Shown here: positions 8,552 through 16,714 of the stretch, piece after piece
How the letters are laid out: each line of letters opens with the position of its first letter
How positions within the stretch are numbered: the first letter of the stretch is position 1
Origin: G963665215 sp963665215
GTDB lineage: Bacteria; Chloroflexota; Dehalococcoidia; Lucifugimonadales; CAUZJF01
Reading direction: 5' to 3'
Assembly: GCA_963665215.2 (NCBI GenBank)
Contig: CAXXWW010000008.1
Location: forward strand, 434,001-498,000
DNA length: 64,000 nt
Made by a program: the position numbers and the translations under genes
The notes under the pieces: generated by a model
The model's input: only the letters and a program-made list of their open reading frames with translations
Databases searched by the model: none
Told to the model about the DNA's origin: nothing

Positions 8552-9571
8552 TCACTCGCCCACAACCCGGTTGACTCGTTCCAACTCCTCAATTACCCCC
8601 GACACGAGGCCAACCTCGATCGACATTTTAGCGGTCCCAATGGCCCGGCGAACGGCCCCGGCCCGGCCGCGCCCGTGGCCCACCACGCTGACGCCTTTCA
8701 CACCCAGCAGGGGCCCGCCGCCGTAGGTCTCGGCTATGTTGTTGAGCTCGTAGACCTCGCGCGTCAACCGCTCCACCTCCAGTACCGACAGCTTGCCGTC
8801 GAGGCGGTCCTTGAGATGGCCTGCCATGGCGCTGCCCAGGCCCTCGGTGAGCTTCATGATGATGTTGCCCACGAAGCCGTCGCAGACCGCCACCTCGGCG
8901 ACGTTTTGGGGGAGGTCGTTGGCCTCCACATTTCCGATGAAATTGAGGCCGCTGGCGGCGAGAAGCTCCGTCGTCTCCCTGACCTGGCGGTTGCCCTTGC
9001 CCGACTCGGCGCCCACGCTCAGGAGGGCCACGCGAGGGCGCTCCACTCCCCAGAACTGGCGGGCGAACACATCTCCGATAACGGCGAAGCCAAGTAGCTG
9101 CGCCGGGCGGCAGTCCACGTTCGCACCGAGGTCGATGATCACTGTTCGAGGGGCCAGGCCCATTATGGGTCCCCCCAGGGCGGGCCGGTCGATACCATCG
9201 ATCACCCCCAGCACCACCGCGGCCGCAGCCATCGCCCCGCCCGTGGACCCCATGGTCACCGAGGCGTCTGCCAGGCCCTTCTTCACGAGCCCCGTGCTGA
9301 CCAGTATGGACGCACGCGGCTTCTGCCGAAGGGCAACGGCGGGCTGCTCGCCCTCCAGGATCACGCCGTCGGACGGGACCGCCTGGATGGGCAGGCCCTT
9401 CACGTCGTGCCCGGCGAGCTCCCGCTCAACGACGCCGGGGTCCCCCACAAGCCCTACCTGCACACCGTCCTGCCTGGCCGCCTTGACGGCCCCCGCGACT
9501 ACCTCGCCAGGCGCATGGTCGCCCCCCATCACATCTACGGCAACACGTATTTTCGTCTCGCTGGTCGTCAA
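8552..9571 (-). CDS. plsX: phosphate acyltransferase PlsX
   Basis: A 339-residue enzyme that converts acyl-ACP and phosphate into acyl-phosphate, the entry to phospholipid synthesis in the PlsX/PlsY route. It opens with the family hallmark VAVDVMGGDHAP and keeps GSTGGAM and the C-terminal GGGPLLGVKG block. The start is TTG at 9571, since AGGAGGG lies 4 bases upstream; an upstream in-frame ATG at 9625 lacks such a site. It forms one transcription unit with the dehydratases before it and fabG after it. Confidence 0.93.
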   Translation of the reverse strand: MTTSETKIRVAVDVMGGDHAPGEVVAGAVKAARQDGVQVGLVGDPGVVERELAGHDVKGLPIQAVPSDGVILEGEQPAVALRQKPRASILVSTGLVKKGLADASVTMGSTGGAMAAAAVVLGVIDGIDRPALGGPIMGLAPRTVIIDLGANVDCRPAQLLGFAVIGDVFARQFWGVERPRVALLSVGAESGKGNRQVRETTELLAASGLNFIGNVEANDLPQNVAEVAVCDGFVGNIIMKLTEGLGSAMAGHLKDRLDGKLSVLEVERLTREVYELNNIAETYGGGPLLGVKGVSVVGHGRGRAGAVRRAIGTAKMSIEVGLVSGVIEELERVNRVVGE

Positions 9572-9642
9572 GTAGCCCTCCTGAAGGCCAATCGGCTCCC
9601 GATCGATACAGCACTCTTGTCTCACCGGGACTCGCGCGCCAG

Positions 9643-10050
9643 CTAGCCAGACTGCGCGACAAGCACGGAGGCCTCTCCGGTGATGGCCGCTTGGCCGTCC
9701 TGCCTCCGGACCCCTACGGAGCAGACCACCTCGCTCATTCCGTCGCGTTCACGGATACTCTTAATACTTCCGAAGGCCGTCACCGTGTCGCCGGGAAACA
9801 CCGGCGCCTTGAATCTCAGCTTGAGATGCCCCCGTTCGACCCAGTCTATCTGGAACGCAGCGGACATGACTTCGGAGATGGTCGCCGCCACCATCATCCC
9901 GTGGGCGATGGTGCTGGCGAACTGCGAGGCGGCGGCGAAGTCAGCGTCAACATGAATCGGATTGAAGTCACCCGAGGCCTCAGCGTATTTATCGATCCGG
10001 GCCTGCGTCACGTACCTTTCGACCGTGGGCAAGGCGTCGCCTTCTCGCAT
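9643..10050 (-). CDS. MaoC-type dehydratase subunit (HadB-like)
   Basis: A 135-residue single hot-dog protein with the hydratase-2 motif: Asp28 and His33 in ASGDFNPIHVD, then FASTIAHGMM. These are the catalytic residues of R-specific enoyl hydratases and 3-hydroxyacyl-ACP dehydratases. With the adjacent gene it resembles the HadA/HadB two-subunit dehydratase of actinobacteria, which would supply the FabZ/FabA step. ATG 10050 is preferred because GGTGG lies just upstream; ATG 10068 is an alternative. The role in fatty-acid synthesis is inferred from the operon. Confidence 0.85.
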   Translation of the reverse strand: MREGDALPTVERYVTQARIDKYAEASGDFNPIHVDADFAAASQFASTIAHGMMVAATISEVMSAAFQIDWVERGHLKLRFKAPVFPGDTVTAFGSIKSIRERDGMSEVVCSVGVRRQDGQAAITGEASVLVAQSG

Positions 10051-10100
10051 TGTCCATCCACCGTCCATCAACCGGTGTCGAGCCCGAGGGCGCCTGCGCT

Positions 10101-10505
10101 CTACGCGGGGAAGACCATTGTGCTCTTGCCCCGCATCACCTGCCGGCGCGCGCCGTCTTCTACGGCCAGCCCCACCACCATGTGCCTCCACTCGCCACGG
10201 ACGGAGTTCCGCAGAACGGTCGCGCGGCATGTCAGCGTATCGCCCACCCGGACGGCCCCGGTAAACTCCAACTCCTGGCCGGCGTGCAGCGTGCCCTGAG
10301 GAACGTCAAGGTCATGGACGAGGCCGCGAAGGCTCAAGGCGGCGACGGACATAGGAGGCGCCACCGACAGATCAGCGTCCACGTCGAAAATGCCAGACCG
10401 GTCCCCCACGGCATCGACGTAGGCGGCGACCGTGTCGGCGTCCAGCCGGTAGGTCTGATTCGATATCTCCTGTCCGAGGGTCAGCGTCGCGTAGTCCACC
10501 GGCAT
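10101..10505 (-). CDS. MaoC N-terminal-like dehydratase subunit (HadA-like)
   Basis: A 134-residue hot-dog protein of the FAS1-like/MaoC N-terminal type. It lacks the Asp-His hydratase motif of its neighbour but keeps the SVAPPMSVAAL and VRVGDTLTCRATV pattern, as HadA-like partner subunits do. It probably forms a heterodimer with the product of the next gene. It is the first gene behind the promoter at 10538-10566 and begins the operon that runs through plsX, fabG and fabL. Confidence 0.78.
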   Translation of the reverse strand: MPVDYATLTLGQEISNQTYRLDADTVAAYVDAVGDRSGIFDVDADLSVAPPMSVAALSLRGLVHDLDVPQGTLHAGQELEFTGAVRVGDTLTCRATVLRNSVRGEWRHMVVGLAVEDGARRQVMRGKSTMVFPA

Positions 10506-10537
10506 TTCCTTCCGAGATGAGCGAGATTGCGGCGTCG

Positions 10538-10566
10538 ATTATATAGGCCACCTCGCCCTTCGACAA
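10538..10566 (-). promoter_or_regulatory. promoter of the fatty-acid operon
   Basis: On the minus strand TTGTCG (10566-10561) and a perfect TATAAT (10543-10538) are separated by 17 bases. The start point would be near 10531, about 26 bases before the first dehydratase gene. Confidence 0.8.
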
Positions 10567-10620
10567 GGTCAGCCTGGACCGTCGACGCAACGGCCGGCCA
10601 TATTAGATAGAGCTACGTGC

Positions 10621-10986
10621 TCAGGTCAGGTCGCTGGAGCCGCGACGTTGCGACTCAGCCTCGTCGAGCCACCTGTCCAGTAGGGCGTAGGAGTCCTCGT
10701 TGTCGAAGTCGAGAGATGCGATGGAGACCGCACGGAATAGAACGCCGGTGGAGACCCTTGCGGTGACCGATTCGCCTACAGGGGGTATCTTCACGCCAAG
10801 CGCCTTCGCCAGGTAGCCGGCGGCCACCATGCCCCCACGGGTCAGGGGACACTCCACCAGCAGCCCGTCCTGGTGCAACAGCTTCAAGCCACTGTCGTCC
10901 TGGCGCAGCGCGAGTGCCAGGTGCGCCCTGGGAACGGATATCAGCTCATCGGCATACTCTGAGACCGTCGTGTGGGCTTCTCCCAA
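10621..10986 (-). CDS. hypothetical protein
   Basis: A 121-residue soluble protein that I do not recognise. It starts at TTG 10986 with GGAGG 6 bases upstream, and a TATAAT (11028-11023, minus strand) without a good -35 lies further up. It lies upstream of the fatty-acid operon but is separated from it by that operon's own promoter. There are no membrane segments, signal peptide or cysteine motifs. Confidence 0.6.
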   Translation of the reverse strand: MGEAHTTVSEYADELISVPRAHLALALRQDDSGLKLLHQDGLLVECPLTRGGMVAAGYLAKALGVKIPPVGESVTARVSTGVLFRAVSIASLDFDNEDSYALLDRWLDEAESQRRGSSDLT

Positions 10987-11138
10987 GCGACCCCTCCGTT
11001 ATGCTGCTCATTCCGCGGTGACATTATAGCCCTTATCGAGGGCGGGTTTCGCCGCGTCCAGAAAATGGATGGGTTAAGTAGTCCGCGCCCCTATCATGAG
11101 GTAACGAGAGGTGGACGGGAAGGGAGGGCGCTGCTAAG

Positions 11139-12857
11139 CCCGAATCCACCGAAGGAGGGCGTCGGGTTAGCGTCCTGAGGCGGCAAGAAGGTGCTCCTGT
11201 GCTTCTGGGATAATGGTTTTGTAGCAAAAAAACGGCCCCGGAAAAGGAGCACCCAGTAGATGCTGCCACGCAACCACCCCGACCGGATCCAAATCACCTT
11301 CGACGACCGCCGCTTGGTGGCCAATGCCGGGCTGCTCCTTCCGGCCACCCTGGCGCGGCACCTCGGCCTGCCCGAACTCGTCCGGCAGCGCCTCGACCTG
11401 GGCGATGCCCCGGGGCGGGCGAACACGAGCGACAAGATGATGACGCTGGTGGCGTCTGCGCTGGCTGGGGGCGACTGCATTGACGACGCCGATGTGTTGC
11501 GCACCGGGGGGACGGCCTGCACCCTGGGCGGCACTCTCAAGGCGCCATCCACCCTGGGCACCTTCCTGCGCAGCTTCCGGTGGGGCCACGTCCGTCAACT
11601 CGACCGGGTGAGCCGCGAGTTGCTGGCCCGGGCTTGGCAGGCCGGGGCGGGACCCGGCGACGGGCCCCTGACCATTGACCTGGACTCCACCATCTGCGAG
11701 ACCTACGGACTGGCCAAGGAGGGCGCCCGCCACCACGGCTATACCGGCAAGCGGGGCTACCACCCGCTGCTGGCCATCGCCGCCGGCACCGGAGACGTGC
11801 TGATGTCCCGGCTGCGCGAGGGCCGGGCCAACACCGCCCGCGGCGCCGCCCACTTCCTGCGGGAGACGGTGGGACGGGTGCGCTACGCCGGGGCCAACGG
11901 ACGACTCACGCTACGGGCCGACAGCGGGTTCTACACTCATGGCGTGGTATCCGTCTGCCGCAAGATGGATGTCCGCTTCTCCATCACCATCCGCCAGCAC
12001 AAAAGCCTGCACAATCTCATCGAGGCGATACCCGAAGATGCCTGGACGCCGATTCCTTACTGGATGGACGGCGCCGCCGATGTGGCCGAGACCACCTGCA
12101 CCCCCTTCCAGGCCGAGGCGGACGCCGCGCCGGTACGGCTCATCGTCCGGCGGGTGAAGCCCACGCCCGGTTCCCAACTGGCCCTCTTCGCCAAATACAG
12201 CTATCATGGCTTCATCACCGACCGGGACGGGGAGTTGCTCGAACTGGAGGCTGACCATCGCCGCCACGCCGAGATCGAGAATGCCATACGCGACCTCAAG
12301 TACGGCGTCGGGCTGAACCATCTCCCCTCGGGCCGCTTCGCCGCCAACGGCGCCTGGCTGGCCGTCCAGACGATGGCCCACAACCTGGCCCGCTGGACGG
12401 CGCGGATCGGTCTGGGAGAGCGGATAGCCACCACCAAGACCCTCCGGCGGCGGTTCTTCTCCCTGGCCGGACGGCTCACCCGCTCGGCACGCCGGTTGAC
12501 CCTGCATCTTCCGGATCGCTGGCCTTGGGCTGAGAAGTTCAGCCGCGCCTTGGCCCGGCTGCGAGCCATTCCACTCCCGGCCTGACGGCACCGTCGGCGA
12601 CCGACCCACCCACCGGACAACCGAAGATCCCCGCAGACTCGTGCCAGCCCGGTCCGAGAGAGTTCCCTGCTGCGTATTCTCTCGCCATCCCGCGCATCGC
12701 AGCTCCCGCAGACGGCCATAGGGGCCCCTGTGCGGCGATGAAGACCGTCCGCCGACCTCCCTACCCCAAATGGAACCCAGGCTATTTCCCCTGTAGCTCC
12801 CTCACCCCCCTTCCGCTTTCCTCACGCCGTCCATCCGTGTCCTTCGGTGGATTCGGG
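11139..12857 (+). mobile_element. IS1380-family element, copy 1 (complete)
   Basis: A 1719-bp element with perfect 18-bp inverted repeats, CCCGAATCCACCGAAGGA at 11139-11156 and its complement at 12840-12857. The 5-bp direct repeat CTAAG flanks it (11134-11138 and 12858-12862). The transposase occupies 11260-12585, leaving an unusually long 272-base untranslated right end. Nearly identical copies begin at 18110 and 57025. It is inserted at the stop codon of the DUF3179 remnant. Confidence 0.95.
11260..12585 (+). CDS. IS1380-family transposase (copy 1)
   Basis: A 441-residue DDE transposase of the IS1380 (DDE_Tnp_1) group. It has an LTIDLDSTICETYG segment carrying a probable first catalytic Asp, then RADSGF and the late EIENAIRDLKYG block with the likely catalytic Glu. 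AAAAGGAGCACC lies upstream of ATG 11260. It is full length and uninterrupted, so it is a likely source of transposase for the other copies. It differs from the others by only one or two residues. Confidence 0.92.
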   Translation: MLPRNHPDRIQITFDDRRLVANAGLLLPATLARHLGLPELVRQRLDLGDAPGRANTSDKMMTLVASALAGGDCIDDADVLRTGGTACTLGGTLKAPSTLGTFLRSFRWGHVRQLDRVSRELLARAWQAGAGPGDGPLTIDLDSTICETYGLAKEGARHHGYTGKRGYHPLLAIAAGTGDVLMSRLREGRANTARGAAHFLRETVGRVRYAGANGRLTLRADSGFYTHGVVSVCRKMDVRFSITIRQHKSLHNLIEAIPEDAWTPIPYWMDGAADVAETTCTPFQAEADAAPVRLIVRRVKPTPGSQLALFAKYSYHGFITDRDGELLELEADHRRHAEIENAIRDLKYGVGLNHLPSGRFAANGAWLAVQTMAHNLARWTARIGLGERIATTKTLRRRFFSLAGRLTRSARRLTLHLPDRWPWAEKFSRALARLRAIPLPA

Positions 12858-13139
12858 CTAAGGCTTGTAGAGGTCTATGCCCGGCAGCGCCCCCGCCAGC
12901 GAGAACCAGAAGCTTGAGCGCAAGGGCAGCGGTGTTAGCCGTGCGCCGGCCAGCGGCCCGGAGACCGCGACGCCGCCGTCGTCCCACCTGCTTCCCGTCT
13001 CCACGTCCTCCAGGGAGCCATCGGCGAGCCTGAAACTGAGCACTCTGTCGTCTGCGCTGCTGAGGAATGCGACGCCTGCGGGCCCCTTGGCCCTGCCTAT
13101 CACCACCACCTTCTCGCCGCCGACCAGGTCGTTCAGCAA
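12858..13139 (-). pseudogene. C-terminal remnant of a DUF3179 protein
   Basis: About 93 residues resembling the last quarter of DUF3179 proteins: an ETGSRWD motif, AVSGPLAG, then the FWFSLAGALPG end (FWFAWAAF in typical members). Family members are usually three to four times longer. The frame is open only to about 13184 and has no convincing start; the TTG at 13139 is nominal. The TAG stop lies in the IS1380 target duplication and is native, since rejoining the flanks restores the same stop. The 5' part has been lost. Confidence 0.7.
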
Positions 13140-13228
13140 CCAGTCAGACTCCTCTGTCAGCGCCGCCGCATGATGTAACCTATCACACTAACATCCCCAC
13201 TACATGATATAAACTGCGGCTTAGCGCC

Positions 13229-13247
13229 CTCCCGCCTTGGGCGGGAG
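13229..13247 (+). other. strong hairpin upstream of the sigma gene
   Basis: CTCCCGCC (13229-13236), a TTG loop and GGCGGGAG (13240-13247) form a perfect 8-bp GC stem. It is not followed by a T-run, so it is not a simple terminator. It lies between the DUF3179 remnant and the sigma gene and may belong to the leader of the latter. Confidence 0.45.
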
Positions 13248-13302
13248 CACTCAGAGGGGCGACGGCCCCTTAAAACGCCCTTCGGTTGCGCAAAAAAGCG
13301 GG

Positions 13303-13910
13303 ATGCCCATGCACGAAAGAGAGGACGCCGGGCTTGTGTCCCTGGCGCGCTCCGGGGACAAGGACGCCTTCGGCCTCCTGATCGAGCGCTATCATCAGAT
13401 GGCCCGACGCGTCGCCGCGGGCGTGGTGGCCGATGGCGGGGTCGCGCGTGAGCTGGCACAGGAGGCGATGCTTCAGGCCTACCTGTCCCTGGACCGTCTG
13501 CGGGACCCCGAGCGCTTTCAAAGCTGGCTCTACGGCATCGTCCTGAACGTGTGCAGGGGCTACCTCCGCGACCGGGACACCAGCTTCCTCTCTCTGGAAG
13601 CCCTGGCCTGCGGTTCGAGGCCGTGCCCTTCGCCGGCATCGAGCCGGACCCGCAGGAGGTGGCGGAGGCGCAGGAGCTCCATCGGACGGTGCTGAAGGCC
13701 GTCGAGTCCCTGTCGCCCAGGAACCGTGCGGCAACGCTGCTGTTCTACTACGATCAGCTCAGCGTGCGGGAGATCGCCGCCACCCTGGGCGCCTCCGTCG
13801 CGGCAGTCAAGGTTCGCCTTCATAGATCGAGGGAACAGCTAAGGGAGCTGCTTTTGCCGGTGTACTCCGAGATGAACGGTCCTATTCCACAAAACGAGGA
13901 GGTAAGAGTA
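13303..13910 (+). pseudogene. ECF-type sigma factor, frameshifted
   Basis: The first frame encodes sigma region 2: LAQEAMLQAYLSLDRL and FQSWLYGIVLNVCRGYL. Region 4 follows in another frame: LSPRNRAATLLFYY, then an HTH with LSVREIAATLGASVAAVKVRLHR. The frames can be joined by a -1 shift near 13608, at GGCCTGCGG, which is not a known slippery sequence. A one-base loss is the simplest reading; an assembly error is possible. After region 4 the frame runs without a stop into the bifunctional nuclease coding sequence. Confidence 0.75.
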
Positions 13911-14552
13911 ATGGTGAAGGTGACCATCGCGGACATCGCGCCACGGGAGCGTAAGCACCCGAAGACCGGCGAGTCCACCAGGCTGCACGTCGTCATCCTG
14001 CTGGACAGAGAGGGAGGGCGAGTCCTGCCCATCTGGATTGGCCCATCCGAGGGCGAGGCCATAGCAATGGGTCTCAAAGAATATCCCGTCCCACGTCCTT
14101 TGACGCATGCCTTCTTGGCTAACGTCATTGATGCGATAGGGGCCACGGTGGAAGAGGTGCGCGTCGAAGCCCTCAGGGAGGATACCTTCTACGCCGTGGT
14201 CAAGCTGCGCAGCGGCAAAAGCTTGAGGGAGGTGGACGCCAGGCCCAGCGACGCCCTAGCCCTGGCCGTCCTGACAGGCAGCCCGATATATGCGGCCGAA
14301 GAGGTTATTGAGAAGGCGGGGATTCAGCTAGAAGCGGAGGCCGGAGAGGAGCGCCCACCTCAAAAGGGGCCCTTCGCAGTGCAGGACATATTGAAAGACC
14401 TGGACGAGCGAGAGGCCAAATGGGTCCCAATGACCGCGGACGAGAAACGGGAAGCGCGCGCCAAGATGGCCCAGAGTACTCAATATGCCAGGGACGCAGC
14501 TCAGGAGCTCTTCGGCGCTGAAGGCGAGGAGTCCGATGCCGGCGCCGAGTGA
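13911..14552 (+). CDS. bifunctional nuclease (DUF151) family protein
   Basis: A 213-residue protein with a DUF151/BFN domain at about residues 1-130 (LPIWIGPSEGEAIAMGL, RPSDALALAV) and a charged helical tail. Members show DNase/RNase activity in some plants and are widespread in bacteria with unclear roles. ATG 13911 is supported by GAGGAGGT at 13896-13903. The same frame is open upstream through sigma region 4, so a fused sigma-nuclease product is also possible. The last codons are duplicated 2 kb downstream at 16640-16686. Confidence 0.82.
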   Translation: MVKVTIADIAPRERKHPKTGESTRLHVVILLDREGGRVLPIWIGPSEGEAIAMGLKEYPVPRPLTHAFLANVIDAIGATVEEVRVEALREDTFYAVVKLRSGKSLREVDARPSDALALAVLTGSPIYAAEEVIEKAGIQLEAEAGEERPPQKGPFAVQDILKDLDEREAKWVPMTADEKREARAKMAQSTQYARDAAQELFGAEGEESDAGAE

Positions 14553-14631
14553 GCCGCCTTCCCAGGTGGCGCCCCCTGCCGCAAACACCCCGATCCACAC
14601 TCACTTCTCGCTCCCAAGGGCACGACCTCAG

Positions 14632-14640
14632 TGCTATAAT
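14632..14640 (+). promoter_or_regulatory. extended -10 promoter
   Basis: TGCTATAAT matches an extended -10 element (TG at 14632-14633, TATAAT at 14635-14640). No good -35 is present, as is usual for this class. It lies 32 bases before the YdeI-like gene. Confidence 0.6.
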
Positions 14641-14671
14641 CCGTGAGGCCGCAGGGCGAGAGGTGGAGCGG

Positions 14672-15166
14672 ATGACAGAGGACCAGACTCGCGCGAAGCG
14701 GCGAGAGTTCGAGGCCACCCTTGAGCCTATGGGTCCCGGAGGCGCCTGGACGTGCCTCCGGCTCCCCTTCAGCGCCCAGGAGGCCTTCGGTAGCAAGGCG
14801 CGCATCGCGGTCAAGGGCACCATCAATGGCACCGCGTTCAGGAGCTCAGTGTTCCCCAGCGGCGCCGGCTCCCATTTCATGATGGTCAACAAGTCCATGC
14901 AAAAGGGTGCCGAAGTCAAGGCAGGGGACATCGTTGAATTGGTGCTGGAAATTGACCTCGCCCCAAGGACGCTCGACGTTCCGGAGGACCTAGTTGAAGC
15001 CCTTGCCCACCACGACGGGGCCAGGGAGCGGTTCGGGAAGATGTCCTACTCTCATCAGAAGGAGTACGTGGACTGGATCGAGTCCGCCAAACCAGAGGAC
15101 ACCCGGGTCCGCCGCGTCGAAAAGGCCCTGAAAATGCTTTCAGCAGGCACAAGGCTCAAGGGCTAG
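14672..15166 (+). CDS. DUF1905/YdeI-family protein
   Basis: A 164-residue protein. The N-terminal half is a DUF1905 beta-barrel (FGSKARIAVKGTINGTAF, then VFPSGAGSHFMMVNKSM and VKAGDIVELVLEID). The C-terminal half is the YdeI/OmpD-associated helical region, with YSHQKEYVDWIESAK and an alpha-helical end. The biochemical role is unknown; relatives have been linked to cationic-peptide resistance. AGGTGGAG lies 3 bases before ATG 14672. Direct repeats of the nuclease gene tail flank the segment holding this gene and the next IS. Confidence 0.82.
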   Translation: MTEDQTRAKRREFEATLEPMGPGGAWTCLRLPFSAQEAFGSKARIAVKGTINGTAFRSSVFPSGAGSHFMMVNKSMQKGAEVKAGDIVELVLEIDLAPRTLDVPEDLVEALAHHDGARERFGKMSYSHQKEYVDWIESAKPEDTRVRRVEKALKMLSAGTRLKG

Positions 15167-15269
15167 GCTCATTGTCCAGTAACGCGCCCCGCTTATGGAC
15201 CTTAACGACTGAGCTCAACGTACCTGACAAACAACCGCTCTACCTCACCCCTGGCCCCTCTCCGGAGGC

Positions 15270-16555
15270 TGTATAGACCGGGGACATAGCTTACACATGT
15301 TCGGGGACATGGTGGACACCATAATAGGCATGACTTCATTACAAGGAGGTGGTCATGCCATGGAAGGAGATGTCCGTTATGTCTCAGAGGAGAGAGTTCG
15401 TGGAGCTGGCGCAGGCTGAAGGCACCAACAAAAGGGGCCTTTGCCGTCGCTTCGGGATCAGCCCTACGACTGGATACAAGTGGCTTGGGCGTTTCCGTGA
15501 AGGGAGCGAGGCAGGCCTGGTCGAGCTGCCGCGGCGGCCTCACTACTCGCCTGCACGTACCCCATCGCAGGTTGAGCAGGCGGTGCTGTCTGCCCGTGCG
15601 GCCCATCCGGCCTGGGGAGCTCGTAAGCTGCGACGGTGGCTTTTGGACCGCAGGGATGTGTTTGAGGCGGACATGCCGGCCCCCAGTACTATCACGGCGA
15701 TCTTGCGTCGTCATGGCCGCATTGACCCCGCCGAGGGGCCCAAGCACCGTTCCTGGCAGCGATTTGAACACCAGGCACCCAACGACCTGTGGCAGATGGA
15801 CTTCAAAGGCCACTTCCCCCTTACCCGAGGACGCTGCCACCCTCTGACTGTTCTGGACGATCACTCTCGGTTTGCCTTGGGGCTGCAGGCCTGCGGTAAC
15901 GAGCAGGGAGAGATGGTGCAACAGCGCCTGACGGCTATCTTCCGGCGCTACGGCCTGCCCAACACAATGTTGATGGACAATGGCTCCCCGTGGGGCCATG
16001 ACCAAGACCACCCCTACACACCTTTTACAGTCTGGCTGCTGAGGTTGGGCATCGGAGTCAGTCATGGACGCCCTTATCACCCTCAGACACAGGGAAAAGA
16101 TGAGCGCTTCCACCGAACCATGACCGTTGAAGTGCTGCAGGGGAGCAGCTTCACTGATCTGGCGCACTGCCAGAGAGCCTTCGACCTGTGGCGGGACATC
16201 TACAACTTGGAGCGGCCCCATGACGCCCTTGACCTTGCTACTCCGGCCACCAAGTACCAAGTGAGCCAAAGACTGTTTCCCGAGGTCCTTCCACCCTTGG
16301 AGTACGAACCAACCGACCTGGTACGCCGTGTTCACGACAAAGGTAGGCTCCAGTTGTTTGGCCGTATCTTCAAGGTACCTAAGGCCTTCAAGGGCATGCC
16401 AGTGGCTATTCGGCCGACAACTGACGATGGAGTCTGGAACGTCTTCTTCGCCACTCATCAAATCGCCCAGCTTGACCTCAGGCACGATGCCTAACATACT
16501 CAAATGTGTCCACCATGTCTCCGAACACCCGTCCACCATGTGTCCGGTCCATACA
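15270..16555 (+). mobile_element. IS481-family element, copy B (intact)
   Basis: 1286 bp, the same length and ends as copy A, in plus orientation. The flanking hexamers GGAGGC (15264-15269) and GGACGC (16556-16561) match at five of six positions, so the target duplication has either mutated or formed on an imperfect centre. It sits between the YdeI-like gene and mrp. Confidence 0.93.
15355..16494 (+). CDS. IS481-family transposase (copy B)
   Basis: A 379-residue protein identical in translation to copy A, with Asp149, Asp208 and Glu250 intact and AAGGAGG 5 bases before the ATG. This and copy A are the only two apparently functional IS481 transposases here; copies C and D carry disabling changes. 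Confidence 0.93.
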   Translation: MPWKEMSVMSQRREFVELAQAEGTNKRGLCRRFGISPTTGYKWLGRFREGSEAGLVELPRRPHYSPARTPSQVEQAVLSARAAHPAWGARKLRRWLLDRRDVFEADMPAPSTITAILRRHGRIDPAEGPKHRSWQRFEHQAPNDLWQMDFKGHFPLTRGRCHPLTVLDDHSRFALGLQACGNEQGEMVQQRLTAIFRRYGLPNTMLMDNGSPWGHDQDHPYTPFTVWLLRLGIGVSHGRPYHPQTQGKDERFHRTMTVEVLQGSSFTDLAHCQRAFDLWRDIYNLERPHDALDLATPATKYQVSQRLFPEVLPPLEYEPTDLVRRVHDKGRLQLFGRIFKVPKAFKGMPVAIRPTTDDGVWNVFFATHQIAQLDLRHDA

Positions 16556-16639
16556 GGACGCGGAGAGGGGCCAGGGGTGAGGTGCTCCGGGCCTACGGCT
16601 GGCCCCCTCTACGTTTCAGAGGAGGTCGGTACCTTCGTA

Positions 16640-16686
16640 TTCGGCGCTGAAGGCGAGGAGTCCGATGCCGGCACCGAGTGAGCCGC
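16640..16686 (+). repeat. duplicated tail of the bifunctional nuclease gene
   Basis: These 47 bases repeat 14511-14557 with one mismatch, covering the last 14 codons, the stop and a few bases beyond. The two copies flank the YdeI-like gene and IS481 copy B. The second copy leads directly into mrp, suggesting that the nuclease gene once lay immediately upstream of mrp. Confidence 0.9.
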
Positions 16687-16714
16687 GCCCTCGATACTGA
16701 CGGGCCCGCGGAGA

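Larger units (their letters stand above)
15243..16582 (+). repeat. palindromic repeat split by IS481 copy B
   Basis: The arms at 15243-15263 and 16562-16582 are a perfect 21-bp inverted repeat (CCTCACCCC...CTCTCC and its complement). Only GGAGGC and GGACGC plus the IS lie between them. This is the cleanest case of the element sitting at the exact dyad centre. Confidence 0.92.

Noticed and set aside
13590..13620. programmed frameshift in the sigma gene
   Set aside because: The junction GGCCTGCGG is not a slippery heptamer and no stimulatory structure is obvious; a mutation or sequence error is simpler.
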